Positions 19,781 through 28,281 of a DNA stretch of 64,000 nucleotides are shown one piece after another (the first letter of the stretch is position 1; each line of letters opens with the position of its first letter). The translations under genes were made by a program, and so were the position numbers. The stretch covers positions 5,952,001 to 6,016,000 of the forward strand of contig NZ_AP026978.1 of assembly GCF_027924405.1 (NCBI RefSeq). Direction: 5' to 3'. Origin of the DNA: Nocardia sputorum. Lineage in GTDB: Bacteria; Actinomycetota; Actinomycetes; Mycobacteriales; Mycobacteriaceae. The notes below the pieces were generated by a model, which saw only the letters and a program-made list of their open reading frames with translations, was not told where the DNA came from and made no database searches.

Positions 19781-20131
19781 TCAGATCAGCCAGCTCTTGC
19801 GTCGATAGAACGCGGCCTCCTCGTCCTCCTCGTCGACCGGTGCCACCGTTTGATTCGCCCGACGTGCGGCCATCGACCGCGCGATGGCCGCACGCTGCTC
19901 TTGCGCTTCCTCGTGCAGCCGTCGCTGCTCCTCCGCCTCTGCGGCGGCCTTGTCGATGTCCTCGGCGTGCGTCGCCCAGAACTGGTCCATGTCGGCGGTC
20001 AAGCGGTCGGCGAACTCCCGGCCGGTCGCCGCGGTCTGCTCGTTGATCGCCTGGATCTCGTCGAGGAGCAGCGACATGCGGCGCTGGTTCTCGGCGGCGA
20101 GCTGCCTCGCCTCCTCGGCGTAGTCGACCAT
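19781..20131 (-). CDS. Small coiled-coil protein of the Esp-like operon
   Basis: The 116-residue protein is mostly helical and charged, with coiled-coil character through about 1-90 (ARQLAAENQRRMSLLLDEIQ, AAAEAEEQRRLHEEAQEQRA) and an acidic then basic end, DEEDEEAAFYRRKSWLI. This recalls small YbaB-like or chaperone proteins found with type VII secretion genes, but no family is certain. AAGGAGG precedes ATG 20131. It is the last of four genes on the minus strand, 47 bp after the long substrate-like gene. Confidence 0.75.
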   Translation of the reverse strand: MVDYAEEARQLAAENQRRMSLLLDEIQAINEQTAATGREFADRLTADMDQFWATHAEDIDKAAAEAEEQRRLHEEAQEQRAAIARSMAARRANQTVAPVDEEDEEAAFYRRKSWLI

Positions 20132-20178
20132 GCTGCGCCTCCTTGTTCATTCCGTGTGCGGACTCGTCGCCGCGGGGC

Positions 20179-21969
20179 TCACAACGGGCCCGCCTCGGCG
20201 AAATCCGCGTCCAATGGGCCCGCTTCGGCGAGTTCCGCGCCGCCGTCCACCGGGGCGTCGGGGTCCGGCTCGCGCTGGTCCGGCAGCGACTTCGGATAGT
20301 GCTCGCCGTCTTCCTCGCGCCGGGCGCCGGGCAGGGTTCCGCCCGGCAGACCGGACCGACCGTCGTCGGCGTCGGATTCCGGAGCCGGACCAGGCGATTC
20401 CTCTTCCCCCTGAGATTCCGGCGCGGGAGACTCCTCGTTCCGCTGCGCCTCCGGTGCCGGGGCCGCAGGCGCCGGGGGCTGTGCGTCATCGGTTTTCGGC
20501 TCCATCGAGATGACCGGTATCCCCTGCTCGTTCAGTTCGACGGTGAACTCCTGCTGCGCGCCCGTGGCATCGGAGAGAAGCAGTTTCAGCCGGCCGTCCG
20601 GGCCCATCTCGAACTCGACATGCTTTCCACCGAGGTCGAATTCCGCCGCGGCGCGCGGCTCTGCGGCTCGCTCTTCGTGGGCTTGGTCGTCGGCTTCGGC
20701 GTTCTGCGGATCGACGCTCTGCATGAGCTTTTCGATCGCGTCGTCGACTCCGGTCGTGATGATGCCGCTCAGCGCGGACATGCCCTGCTCCACCGCTTGA
20801 CCGAGACCCGTTGCCAGCGGCGCGAATTCCTGCGCCACCTGACTGAGCGCGGCCAGCCCATCCAGCCCGGGCATCCTGGGCGCAGGCGTGGTCAGGGTGC
20901 TGGGCGTGGTCAGGGTGCTGGGCGTGGTTGGGGTCTCCGGCGTGGGCCGGGTCTCCGGTGTGGTCGGTGTCGCCGGTGAGGTCGATACGGGCACGCTGCT
21001 CGATGCGGTGCTCGCCGGGACTGTGGCCGCGGGCGTGCCGGGCGGCCCGGGCGCGCTCGTTTCCTGGGGATCGTCCGGGCCGGACGGTGTGCCCGGCTGT
21101 GGTTGCGACGGGCCTTCCGGGCGCGGATAAGCCTGTTCGGACAGTTGCGCCAGTGCGTCGGTGAGGTTCTTGTACTGATCCTTGAAGAGTCGATCGACCT
21201 CGGCGCAGACGTCGAGGTAGGACGCCAGCTTGCGATCGAAGTCCGGCTTGAAGGTCTTGGTCAGCCACTCCTCGGTGACGCTGCGCACCCGATCGCCATA
21301 CGCACCGGTGAGCAGATTCTTGCTGTCGGAGTTGATGAGACCGAGCACACTCTTGTTGATCTTGTCCTCCGGCACGGCGAGCGCGGGGAATATGCGGCCG
21401 AGTTCGCGCACCTGTTCCGCGCTGATCCATTCCCGCGCATCGTGCACGTCGATGATGAGTTTCACGTCGTCCGGAGTCTTGCCGTCGATCTTCACCGCTT
21501 TGCCGCCGCCCACCGGGCCCTCCAGCAATTCCCGAGTGGCGAACGCCTTCGCGGCCACCGCCGAGCGCAGCGCGTTCGCCAGATCGGCGATCACGGCCAT
21601 GGCCGCCCTGGCATGCTGCCGGTCCTCGTCGGCGAGCACCGACTGTTTGCCGAGCATGTCGAGCGCGGCGGCGGCCGCCGCGCCCTGCCACAACTCGGGC
21701 AGCCGACGGGTGTAGCCCTGCTGTGCGTCCCATTGCCGATCCACCTCGGCGAGAGCGACTTTCAGCGCCTCGCCCGCCTGCTCGAGCTTCTCCAGACGGG
21801 TGCCGCGCTGCTCGTCGTACCTGGCCAGCAGCGTGCCGAGCTCACCCCGGCCGCCGTTGCCGCCGAACGCCGCCTCGTACAGCGGCATGAACTCGATCCA
21901 GTACTGCAGTCCGGCGCTGCCCTCGTCCAAGAGTGCGTCGATCGCCTTGCCCTGCCAGGAAATCGTCAT
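20179..21969 (-). CDS. EspA/EspE-like long type VII secretion substrate candidate
   Basis: The 596-residue protein has a helical N-terminal domain (to about 330) with a W-x-G turn at W94-Q95-G96 in LPELWQGAAAAAALDML, as in EspA/EspE and WXG-type secreted proteins. A Thr/Pro-rich linker with 6-residue repeats (TPSTLT type) follows, then another helical stretch, a beta-rich segment (FDLGGKHVEFEMGPDGRLKL) and an acidic Pro-rich tail. No signal peptide or membrane helix is seen. It starts at ATG 21969 with GAGGAG upstream, directly after the EspC-like gene, which parallels the espC/espA and espF/espE pairs of mycobacteria. Secretion is inferred, not shown. Confidence 0.75.
   Translation of the reverse strand: MTISWQGKAIDALLDEGSAGLQYWIEFMPLYEAAFGGNGGRGELGTLLARYDEQRGTRLEKLEQAGEALKVALAEVDRQWDAQQGYTRRLPELWQGAAAAAALDMLGKQSVLADEDRQHARAAMAVIADLANALRSAVAAKAFATRELLEGPVGGGKAVKIDGKTPDDVKLIIDVHDAREWISAEQVRELGRIFPALAVPEDKINKSVLGLINSDSKNLLTGAYGDRVRSVTEEWLTKTFKPDFDRKLASYLDVCAEVDRLFKDQYKNLTDALAQLSEQAYPRPEGPSQPQPGTPSGPDDPQETSAPGPPGTPAATVPASTASSSVPVSTSPATPTTPETRPTPETPTTPSTLTTPSTLTTPAPRMPGLDGLAALSQVAQEFAPLATGLGQAVEQGMSALSGIITTGVDDAIEKLMQSVDPQNAEADDQAHEERAAEPRAAAEFDLGGKHVEFEMGPDGRLKLLLSDATGAQQEFTVELNEQGIPVISMEPKTDDAQPPAPAAPAPEAQRNEESPAPESQGEEESPGPAPESDADDGRSGLPGGTLPGARREEDGEHYPKSLPDQREPDPDAPVDGGAELAEAGPLDADFAEAGPL
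20888..20977. repeat. 18-bp minisatellite inside the EspA-like gene
   Basis: Five tandem 18-bp units (20888, 20906, 20924, 20942, 20960) encode the Thr/Pro linker. The first two are identical; the other three are diverged. Copy number could vary between strains without breaking the frame. Confidence 0.85.
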
Positions 21970-22027
21970 GATCCCGGCTCCTCGACGGTGTGCCGCGGCC
22001 GATGCGAGCACGGGTCGTTCGGCGGTC

Positions 22028-22339
22028 TCATGACTTGTTCGTCTCGGACGCGCGCTGCTGGTCGGTCTCGGCGTAGACCACCACGGCGGCGCCCAGTGCG
22101 TCGGCGGTGGCGGTGGTGGCGTCACTCCAGTTCCGCAGCCACGCGCCGATCCGTTCCAGCCCTTCATGCACCGCGATGCCCTGCGGCGCATAGTTCCGGC
22201 CCGCCTCACCGCCGCTGCCGAACAAATGATCGGCGACTCGCTTCGCTTGGTCGCGGACCGCGTCCGCCGATCTTCGATAGTCGCTGCCCAGCGCACCCAG
22301 TTCCCCGGTGCGGACGCCTACCATTTCCGACCCGCCCAC
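22028..22339 (-). CDS. EspC/EspF-like small type VII secretion substrate with YxxxD signal
   Basis: The 103-residue helical protein shows two helices: 10-42 (LGALGSDYRRSADAVRDQAK) and 54-88 (HEGLERIGAWLRNWSDATTA), then Y89-A-E-T-D93, a YxxxD general type VII export signal in the usual place after helix 2. This is the layout of ESX-1-associated EspC/EspF. GTG 22339 is chosen because GGAGGGG lies just upstream; ATG 22324 is an alternative five codons in. It is 58 bp upstream of the EspA/EspE-like gene, its probable partner. Confidence 0.8.
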   Translation of the reverse strand: MGGSEMVGVRTGELGALGSDYRRSADAVRDQAKRVADHLFGSGGEAGRNYAPQGIAVHEGLERIGAWLRNWSDATTATADALGAAVVVYAETDQQRASETNKS

Positions 22340-22465
22340 GTTTCCCCTCCGTCTTCGTAGTGTCATCGCGCGGCGCGAAACTCGTTCGCGCAGATTGCCG
22401 TCGTACTTCCTTCGACGCAACACGCCGACACTCGGTTCCCCCGAATTCCGCTCGCGCGGCGACGG

Positions 22466-22774
22466 TCAGCCGCCGATGCGGCCTCGGTCGGTGCGGACCC
22501 ATTCGGAGGTGCCGTCAGGCTGGCGGTGGAATTCCCATGCGGCGTAGTCGCCGTCCTTCTCTACCACGGTGACGTGGTCGGCGAAGCCGTCGTGGTCGTA
22601 GTCGGTCCAGACCTGCATCGCCTCGTCACCCGTGGTGGTGATGGTGTCGAGGGTGCCGTCGCCGTCGATGTCCTGGGTCGGGTGCTGCAGTTCGATCGCA
22701 CCCAGCCCGCCGAGGGACGAGGACGCGTCGATGCCGGGTATATCCACACCGGGGAATTCGCTCGAGGTGATCAT
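22466..22774 (-). CDS. Small protein with two calcium-loop motifs (DUF6802-like)
   Basis: The 102-residue protein has two DxDxDG loops: D35-x-D-x-D-G-x-x-D43 and D58-x-D-x-D-G-x-x-D66, the dockerin/EF-hand type of Ca-binding loop, each followed by a short strand (TITTTGD, HVTVVEKDG). The end, YAAWEFHRQPDGTSEWVRTD, is beta-like. No signal peptide is present, so if it is exported it must use another route, such as type VII secretion. It is first of the four-gene minus-strand cluster, with GAGGAG before ATG 22774. Calcium binding is inferred from motif alone. Confidence 0.78.
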   Translation of the reverse strand: MITSSEFPGVDIPGIDASSSLGGLGAIELQHPTQDIDGDGTLDTITTTGDEAMQVWTDYDHDGFADHVTVVEKDGDYAAWEFHRQPDGTSEWVRTDRGRIGG

Positions 22775-22869
22775 GACTCCTCCTCAGCAGGACTCGTTCG
22801 GTGGCGCGGTGCCGCGACAGCGGCATCGTTCCATCCTGACACCCGCGCGGGCTCCGCGCAGCCCCGAGT

Positions 22870-23061
22870 TCACTTCTTCGGCATCAGCAGCCACAGCACC
22901 AGGTAGATGACGAACTGCGGACCGGGCAGCAGGCACGACACCACGAACAGCAGCCGGACGACGTTGGCGTTCCAGCCGAGGTACTCGGCGATGCCACCGC
23001 AGACGCCCGCGATCCACTTGTCGTGGGTGGAGCGGGTGAAACGGCGGGTGGGGGCGGTCAT
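22870..23061 (-). CDS. PspC-domain membrane protein
   Basis: The 63-residue protein is a single PspC domain: KWIAGVCGGIAEYLGWNANV followed by one membrane helix, VRLLFVVSCLLPGPQFVIYL, and a short end, WLLMPKK. PspC proteins take part in envelope-stress sensing. No pspA is near. ATG 23061 has a weak GGGAAG site. Confidence 0.9.
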   Translation of the reverse strand: MTAPTRRFTRSTHDKWIAGVCGGIAEYLGWNANVVRLLFVVSCLLPGPQFVIYLVLWLLMPKK

Positions 23062-23203
23062 TGGTCTTCCCTCTCGTTGCGGGGATCGCTACGAGTTCCA
23101 CTCTGCCCGCCACCGCGGGCCCCGCCATCGGCCCGGCGGCCGATTCCGACCCTGATTTCTCCCGGGGCCGACCTCAGGGTGCAACCCCGAGCACGGCAGA
23201 CTC

Positions 23204-24865
23204 GTGCTGGTGAGCACCACTCTGCATGCCCGCGGCCTGTCGGCCGCTCACGGTGAGCGCACGCTGTTCGCCGACCTCGACCTGACCCTCGCGCCGGGCG
23301 ATGTGATCGGCCTGGTCGGCGTGAACGGCGCGGGCAAGTCGACGCTGCTGCGCATGCTCGCCGACCGGCACTCGCCGACCGGCAGCATCGCGCTCAGTCC
23401 GCCGGACGCGACGGTCGGCTATCTGGCCCAGGAGGCGCAGCGGGTGCGCGGCGAGACCGTCTTCGAATTCCTCGGGCGCCGGACCGGTGTCACCGAGGCG
23501 CAGCGAGCGATGGACGCCGCGGCCGAGCGCCTCGCCGAAGGTGGGCCGGACGAATACTCCCCCGCGCTGGAACGCTGGCTCGCCCTCGGTGGCGCGGACC
23601 TGGACCAGCGCGCCCACGAGATCGCCGCCGATCTGGGCCTCGCGGACAGTCTGCCGAGCGGCCTGGACACCCCGATGACCGGTTTGTCCGGTGGCCAGGC
23701 CGCCCGCGCCGGGCTGGCCTCGGTCCTGCTGTCGCGGTTCGACATCCTGCTGCTGGACGAGCCGACCAACGACCTGGATCTGGACGGGCTGGCCCGGCTG
23801 GAACAGTTCGTCGCCGGCGTGCGGGTGCCGCTGATGGTGATCAGCCACGACCGGGAGTTCCTGGCGCGCACGGTGAATCGCATCGTGGAATTGGATCTCG
23901 CGCAGCAGCAGGTCGGCTGGTACGACGGCGGTTACGAGGCGTACCTGATGGAGCGCGAGATCGCCCGCAGGCACGCGCGCGAAGCCTACGAGGAGTACGC
24001 CGACACGAAAGCGGGCTTGGAGGCCCGCGCCCAGATGCAGCGCAACTGGCTCGAACACGGCGTCCGCAACGCACGCCGCAAGGCGCGTGATCCCAGGAAG
24101 CTGGACTCGGACAAGGCGGGCCGCAAGATGCGCGCCGAATCCACCGAGAAGCAGGCGGCCAAGGCCAGGCAGACCCAGCGCCGCATCGAACGGCTGGAGG
24201 TGGTGGAGGAGCCGCGCAAGGAATGGGAGCTGCGTATGAGCATCGCCGCGGCCCCGCGCAGCGGCTCGGTGGTGGCGACACTGTCCCAGGCGCGGGTGAC
24301 CCGGGGCGACTTCACGCTCGGCCCGATCACCACCCAGGTCGACTGGGCGGACCGCATCGTGCTCACCGGCGCGAACGGCTCGGGGAAGTCCACGCTGCTG
24401 GCGCTGTTACTGGGAAAACTGCGGCCCGACAGCGGAACCGCGAGCCTGGGCTCCGGCGTCCGGATCGGCGAGGTCGACCAGGCGCGCGGACTGTTCCGCG
24501 GACCCGTCGCACTGGCCGACACTTTCGGCGCCGAACTCCCGGAGTGGCCGGAGGCGGACACTCGCACCCTGCTGGCGAAATTCGGCTTGCGCGGCCCGCA
24601 CGTGCAGCGCCCGTGCGACACCCTTTCCCCCGGCGAACGCACCCGCGCCGCGCTCGCCCTGCTCCAGGCCCGCGGAGTGAACCTGCTCGTGCTGGACGAG
24701 CCGACCAACCACCTGGACCTCCCCGCCATCGAACAACTGGAGCAGGCCGTCGAATCCTTCACGGGCACACTGATACTCGTCACCCACGACCGCCGCATGC
24801 TCGACACGGTCCGAGCGACCCGGCGTTGGCACATGAACGCGGGCGTACTCACCGAAACCCACTGA
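23204..24865 (+). CDS. ABC-F family ATP-binding protein
   Basis: The 553-residue protein has two ABC domains and no membrane part. Domain 1 has Walker A GVNGAGKST, signature LSGGQAARAGLASV and Walker B ILLLDEPTNDLD; domain 2 has GANGSGKST, a variant signature LSPGERTRAALALL and LVLDEPTNHLD. Between them is a long basic linker (240-330). ABC-F proteins act on the ribosome in translation control or antibiotic protection; which applies here cannot be told. GTG 23204 and GTG 23210 are both possible starts and neither has a clear ribosome binding site. Confidence 0.92.
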   Translation: MLVSTTLHARGLSAAHGERTLFADLDLTLAPGDVIGLVGVNGAGKSTLLRMLADRHSPTGSIALSPPDATVGYLAQEAQRVRGETVFEFLGRRTGVTEAQRAMDAAAERLAEGGPDEYSPALERWLALGGADLDQRAHEIAADLGLADSLPSGLDTPMTGLSGGQAARAGLASVLLSRFDILLLDEPTNDLDLDGLARLEQFVAGVRVPLMVISHDREFLARTVNRIVELDLAQQQVGWYDGGYEAYLMEREIARRHAREAYEEYADTKAGLEARAQMQRNWLEHGVRNARRKARDPRKLDSDKAGRKMRAESTEKQAAKARQTQRRIERLEVVEEPRKEWELRMSIAAAPRSGSVVATLSQARVTRGDFTLGPITTQVDWADRIVLTGANGSGKSTLLALLLGKLRPDSGTASLGSGVRIGEVDQARGLFRGPVALADTFGAELPEWPEADTRTLLAKFGLRGPHVQRPCDTLSPGERTRAALALLQARGVNLLVLDEPTNHLDLPAIEQLEQAVESFTGTLILVTHDRRMLDTVRATRRWHMNAGVLTETH

Positions 24866-24939
24866 CCACAACTGTGGCAACCCGGCCGGTTGCAGTCCGA
24901 GGTGGCCCAAAGATCCGGCATCCGGCCGCTCTCACAAGA

Positions 24940-25476
24940 TCAGGGCAGCAGTGCGTAGATGTACATGTCGCGGGGCTCGCCGCCGACCTTCTCCCATCGG
25001 CGCAGCAGCCCTTCCCGTTGGTATCCGGCTGCTTCGGCGGCTCGCCAGGATCCTTCGTTCGCGGGTTCCACGAACAGCTCGAGCCGGGAGATCTCGTCGT
25101 GGACGGCGGCCCAGGAACTGAGGACGCGCAGTGCACGGGTCGCGTACCCGTGGCGTCTATAGCGCTGAAGAACCCAGTACCCGACCGAGGCTCTGCCGTG
25201 GTGGATATTCCGACGCCATAGCCCGATCTGACCCACGGCGGTATCGGTGGCGGGGTCGGTGATGGCGAATGACCATCCCTCGCCGGTGATCGCTCGTCGG
25301 TGCTGGCGTTGAATGAATGCGCGCGCATCGCGGTGATCACCGTGGGCGACTACGGTGGTGTTCAAGGGAATCGTCGGGTCCTGCCCGGCCTCGACGACGC
25401 TGCCCGCGTCGGCTTCTGCGAAGGGACGCAACCGCGTCTGCTCGCCCTCCAGTTCGGGCACTGTCAAAATCGTCAT
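24940..25476 (-). CDS. GNAT N-acetyltransferase, RimJ/RimL type
   Basis: The 178-residue protein begins with the RimJ/RimL-like TRLRPFAEADAGSVVEAG and has the acyl-CoA binding region VGYWVLQRYRRHGYATRALR and the closing block VEPANEGSWRAAEAAGYQRE. The target may be a protein N-terminus or a small amine. It is convergent with the ABC-F gene and 90 bp upstream of the glmM stop. Confidence 0.9.
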   Translation of the reverse strand: MTILTVPELEGEQTRLRPFAEADAGSVVEAGQDPTIPLNTTVVAHGDHRDARAFIQRQHRRAITGEGWSFAITDPATDTAVGQIGLWRRNIHHGRASVGYWVLQRYRRHGYATRALRVLSSWAAVHDEISRLELFVEPANEGSWRAAEAAGYQREGLLRRWEKVGGEPRDMYIYALLP

Positions 25477-25566
25477 GACCTCGACTCAACGCGCGAGAGC
25501 GGTAAGGCGCAAACAAGTTTCGAGTGTGACCGCGTATCCGCCGTCCTCGCCGAAGGCGCGACCGAA

Positions 25567-26943
25567 CTACACAGCCGCGACCCGCTTGGCCAGGTCGTCC
25601 GCCAGCTGGCGTGCCTGAGCCGGGTCGGTGGCTTCCACCATCACCCGCACCAGTTCTTCGGTGCCGCTCGGCCGCAGCAGCACTCGCCCGGAGTCACCGA
25701 GTACTCGCTCCGCCTCCAGCACCGCGTCCCGGATCTCGGGGGCGCGCGCCACCACGGATTTGTCGCTGACCGGCACGTTCACCAGGATCTGCGGCACGGT
25801 CTGCAGTACTGCGGCCAGGTCGGCCAGGGTGCGCCGGGACTGCGCCATCCGCGCCATCAGGCGCAAGCCGGTGAGGATGCCGTCGCCGGTGGTGCCGTAT
25901 CGCGGGAACACCACGTGCCCCGACTGCTCGCCGCCGAGGGTGTAGCCGCCGCGCCGCAATTCCTCGAGCACGTAGCGGTCGCCGACGGCCGTGGTGCGCA
26001 TGGTGATTCCCGCCGCGCGCATGGCGATGTGCAGGCCGAGGTTGCTCATCACGGTGGCGACCAAGGTGTCGTGGGCCAGCTCGCCCGCCTCATGCATGGC
26101 GAGCGCGAGGATCGCGAGGATCGCGTCGCCGTCGACAACATTGCCGTAGGCGTCGACGGCCAGGCAGCGGTCGGCGTCGCCGTCGTGCGCGAGACCGAGA
26201 TCGGCGCCGTGCTCCACCACCGCGGCCCGCACCTGGTCCAGATGGGTCGAGCCGCAGCCGTCGTTGATGTTCAGCCCGTCGGGCTCGGCGTTGATCGCGA
26301 TCACCGTCGCCCCCGCCTCGCGGTAGGCGGCGGGCCCCACCTCGGCGGCGGCGCCGTGTGCGCAGTCGACCACGACGGTCAGCCCGGACAGGTCCTGACC
26401 GGTCGCCTCGACCAGGTGTTCCACATAGCGTTCGTGGGTGCCCGCGAGGCTGTACTGATCCGGGACGGTCAGCCCTTGATCGCGCGCGCCCGCCGCGTTG
26501 CGCACCCGTCCGATGCTCGCGCCGGTCGGGCGGAACGGCGACTCGGCGGCTATCAGCGCCTCGATCCGGTCCTCGATCGCGTCATCGAGTTTGTGCCCGC
26601 CCGCGGCGAAGATCTTGATCCCGTTGTCGGGCATCGGATTGTGCGAGGCGGAGATCATCACGCCGAGACACGCGTCGTACAAACCGGTGAGATAGGCGAC
26701 CGCAGGCGTCGGCAGCACCCCCACCGACAGCACATCCACGCCCGCCGCGGTCAGCCCCGCGGTCACGGCGGCCTCGAGCATCTCCCCGCTGGCGCGGGGA
26801 TCGCGGCCGACCACCGCGAGCGCACGCTTTTTGCCCCGGCTCAGGATCTGCGCGGCCGCACCGGACACGCGCAGCGCCAGCTCCGGACTCAGCGACTCGT
26901 TGGCAAGCCCGCGGACTCCGTCGGTGCCGAACAACCGTCCCAT
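25567..26943 (-). CDS. glmM: Phosphoglucosamine mutase
   Basis: GlmM turns glucosamine-6-phosphate into glucosamine-1-phosphate for peptidoglycan. The 458-residue product starts [20 protein letters not shown]; the phosphoserine is S100 in [14 protein letters not shown]; the metal loop is [11 protein letters not shown] and the sugar loop [10 protein letters not shown], with a C-terminal [14 protein letters not shown] phosphate site. GAGGGGCGAGGT precedes ATG 26943. It follows rpsI on the same strand after two hairpins. Confidence 0.97.
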   Translation of the reverse strand: MGRLFGTDGVRGLANESLSPELALRVSGAAAQILSRGKKRALAVVGRDPRASGEMLEAAVTAGLTAAGVDVLSVGVLPTPAVAYLTGLYDACLGVMISASHNPMPDNGIKIFAAGGHKLDDAIEDRIEALIAAESPFRPTGASIGRVRNAAGARDQGLTVPDQYSLAGTHERYVEHLVEATGQDLSGLTVVVDCAHGAAAEVGPAAYREAGATVIAINAEPDGLNINDGCGSTHLDQVRAAVVEHGADLGLAHDGDADRCLAVDAYGNVVDGDAILAILALAMHEAGELAHDTLVATVMSNLGLHIAMRAAGITMRTTAVGDRYVLEELRRGGYTLGGEQSGHVVFPRYGTTGDGILTGLRLMARMAQSRRTLADLAAVLQTVPQILVNVPVSDKSVVARAPEIRDAVLEAERVLGDSGRVLLRPSGTEELVRVMVEATDPAQARQLADDLAKRVAAV

Positions 26944-27042
26944 ACCTCGCCCCTCTTGGTGATCTGTGGCGTGGGCGTCGGCCCGGGAGGCACCGGCCCG
27001 TGCACCACGAAGGCCCCGCGAACGCCCTGTCTTCATACAGCG

Positions 27043-27083
27043 CGAGAGCAGGCGACCAGCTGTTCGCTGGGAGCCTGCTCTCG
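27043..27083 (-). terminator. Second hairpin downstream of rpsI
   Basis: An 11-bp stem (27043-27053 with 27073-27083), a symmetric GA/GA internal loop and a further 5-bp stem close the loop tgttc. Tandem GA pairs would stack well in RNA. It lies between rpsI and glmM, behind the hairpin at 27096-27147. Confidence 0.65.
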
Positions 27084-27095
27084 TACAGCTGCCGC

Positions 27096-27147
27096 GTCGA
27101 CCGTACCGCGTCCGGCACCGCGAGGATGCCGGACGCGGAAGGTCGAC
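27096..27147 (-). terminator. First hairpin downstream of rpsI
   Basis: An outer 7-bp stem (27096-27102 with 27141-27147) and an inner perfect 12-bp stem (27106-27117 with 27127-27138) with a 9-nt loop start 10 nt after the rpsI stop. This is a strong terminator structure for the rplM-rpsI operon. Confidence 0.85.
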
Positions 27148-27157
27148 GTTGCCGATA

Positions 27158-27667
27158 TCAGCGCTTCGAGTACTGCGGCGCCTTACGCGCCTTCTTCAGA
27201 CCGTACTTCTTGCGCTCGGTGGCGCGCGGGTCACGGGTCAGGAAGCCGGCCCGCTTGAGGGCGGGACGATCCTCCGGGGTGACCTCGATCAGCGCGCGGG
27301 CGATGGCCAGCCGCAGGGCGCCTGCCTGGCCGGACGGGCCGCCGCCGACCAGGCGGGCGTGCACGTCGAAGGACTCGGTGCGCTCGACCGTCACCAGCGG
27401 CGACTTGACCAGCTGCTGGTGCACCTTGTTCGGGAAGTAGTCCTCGATGGTGCGGCCGTTGAGCACGAAGTTGCCGGAGCCGGGCAGCAGGCGCACGCGC
27501 ACGACGGCCTCCTTACGGCGGCCGACGGTCTGCACCGGGCGGTCGATCACGACCGGGGTGTAAGACGCCGAGACCTCGGAGTCCTCGTAGCCCGCACCGT
27601 CCTCGACAGCCTCGGCAGCGTCGAATTCCTCGACGTAGTCCTCGTTGAATTCCTCGGGAGCGGTCAC
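27158..27667 (-). CDS. rpsI: 30S ribosomal protein uS9
   Basis: The 169-residue product has an acidic N-terminal extension (about 1-40) and then the S9 core [20 protein letters not shown] through to the invariant basic tail [16 protein letters not shown], whose C-terminus reaches the P-site tRNA. GTG 27667 overlaps the rplM stop as GTGA, the usual coupled L13-S9 pair. Confidence 0.98.
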   Translation of the reverse strand: MTAPEEFNEDYVEEFDAAEAVEDGAGYEDSEVSASYTPVVIDRPVQTVGRRKEAVVRVRLLPGSGNFVLNGRTIEDYFPNKVHQQLVKSPLVTVERTESFDVHARLVGGGPSGQAGALRLAIARALIEVTPEDRPALKRAGFLTRDPRATERKKYGLKKARKAPQYSKR

Positions 27668-28107
27668 TGGGCCACCTGCTTGATCTCGAACGGAATGGGC
27701 TGCTGGGCGGCGTGCGGGTGCGTCGGACCCGCGTACACCTTCAGCTTGCCCGCGATCGCGTTGCCGAGCTTGTTCTTCGGGATCATGCCCTTGACGGCCT
27801 TCTCCACGAGGCGGTCGGGACGGGTCTCCAACACCTGACCGACAGTCCGCGACTTGAGGCCGCCCGGGTGCCCGGAGTGGTGGTGGATCAGCTTGTCCTG
27901 CCGCTTGTTGCCGCTGATGGCGACCTTGTCGGCATTGATGATGATGACGAAATCGCCACCATCGACGTGCGGGGCGTAGGTCGGCTTCGTCTTGCCACGC
28001 AGCAGATTCGCTGCCTGGACGGCGAGACGGCCGAGCACTACGTCAGTGGCGTCGATGACGTACCACTTACGGGTCACGTCACCCGCCTTGGGGCTGTACG
28101 TAGGCAC
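27664..28107 (-). CDS. rplM: 50S ribosomal protein uL13
   Basis: The 147-residue product has the usual mycobacterial-type start [20 protein letters not shown] and the L13 blocks [16 protein letters not shown] and [12 protein letters not shown] 28107 with GGGAAG upstream gives full agreement with the family; the frame continues upstream without homology. It is cotranscribed with rpsI. Confidence 0.98.
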   Translation of the reverse strand: MPTYSPKAGDVTRKWYVIDATDVVLGRLAVQAANLLRGKTKPTYAPHVDGGDFVIIINADKVAISGNKRQDKLIHHHSGHPGGLKSRTVGQVLETRPDRLVEKAVKGMIPKNKLGNAIAGKLKVYAGPTHPHAAQQPIPFEIKQVAQ

Positions 28108-28281
28108 AGTGCTTCCCTGTCTGTCGTCGGTGTTGCCGGCCAGGCGTGCGGTCGAGGTGTTCCCGGCGGCCGGTGGAGACCCGAGCCTCGGTGGACGTCC
28201 GGGCGATCCACAGGGTTCGACCGGGCGTTCCACACGCCGACGAGCCACGATACCAGTGGGGTATCGCGGGAAGAAATCGCG

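Noticed and set aside
24877..24893. A terminator between the ABC-F and GNAT genes
   Set aside because: Only a 6-bp stem with a 5-nt loop; too weak to list.
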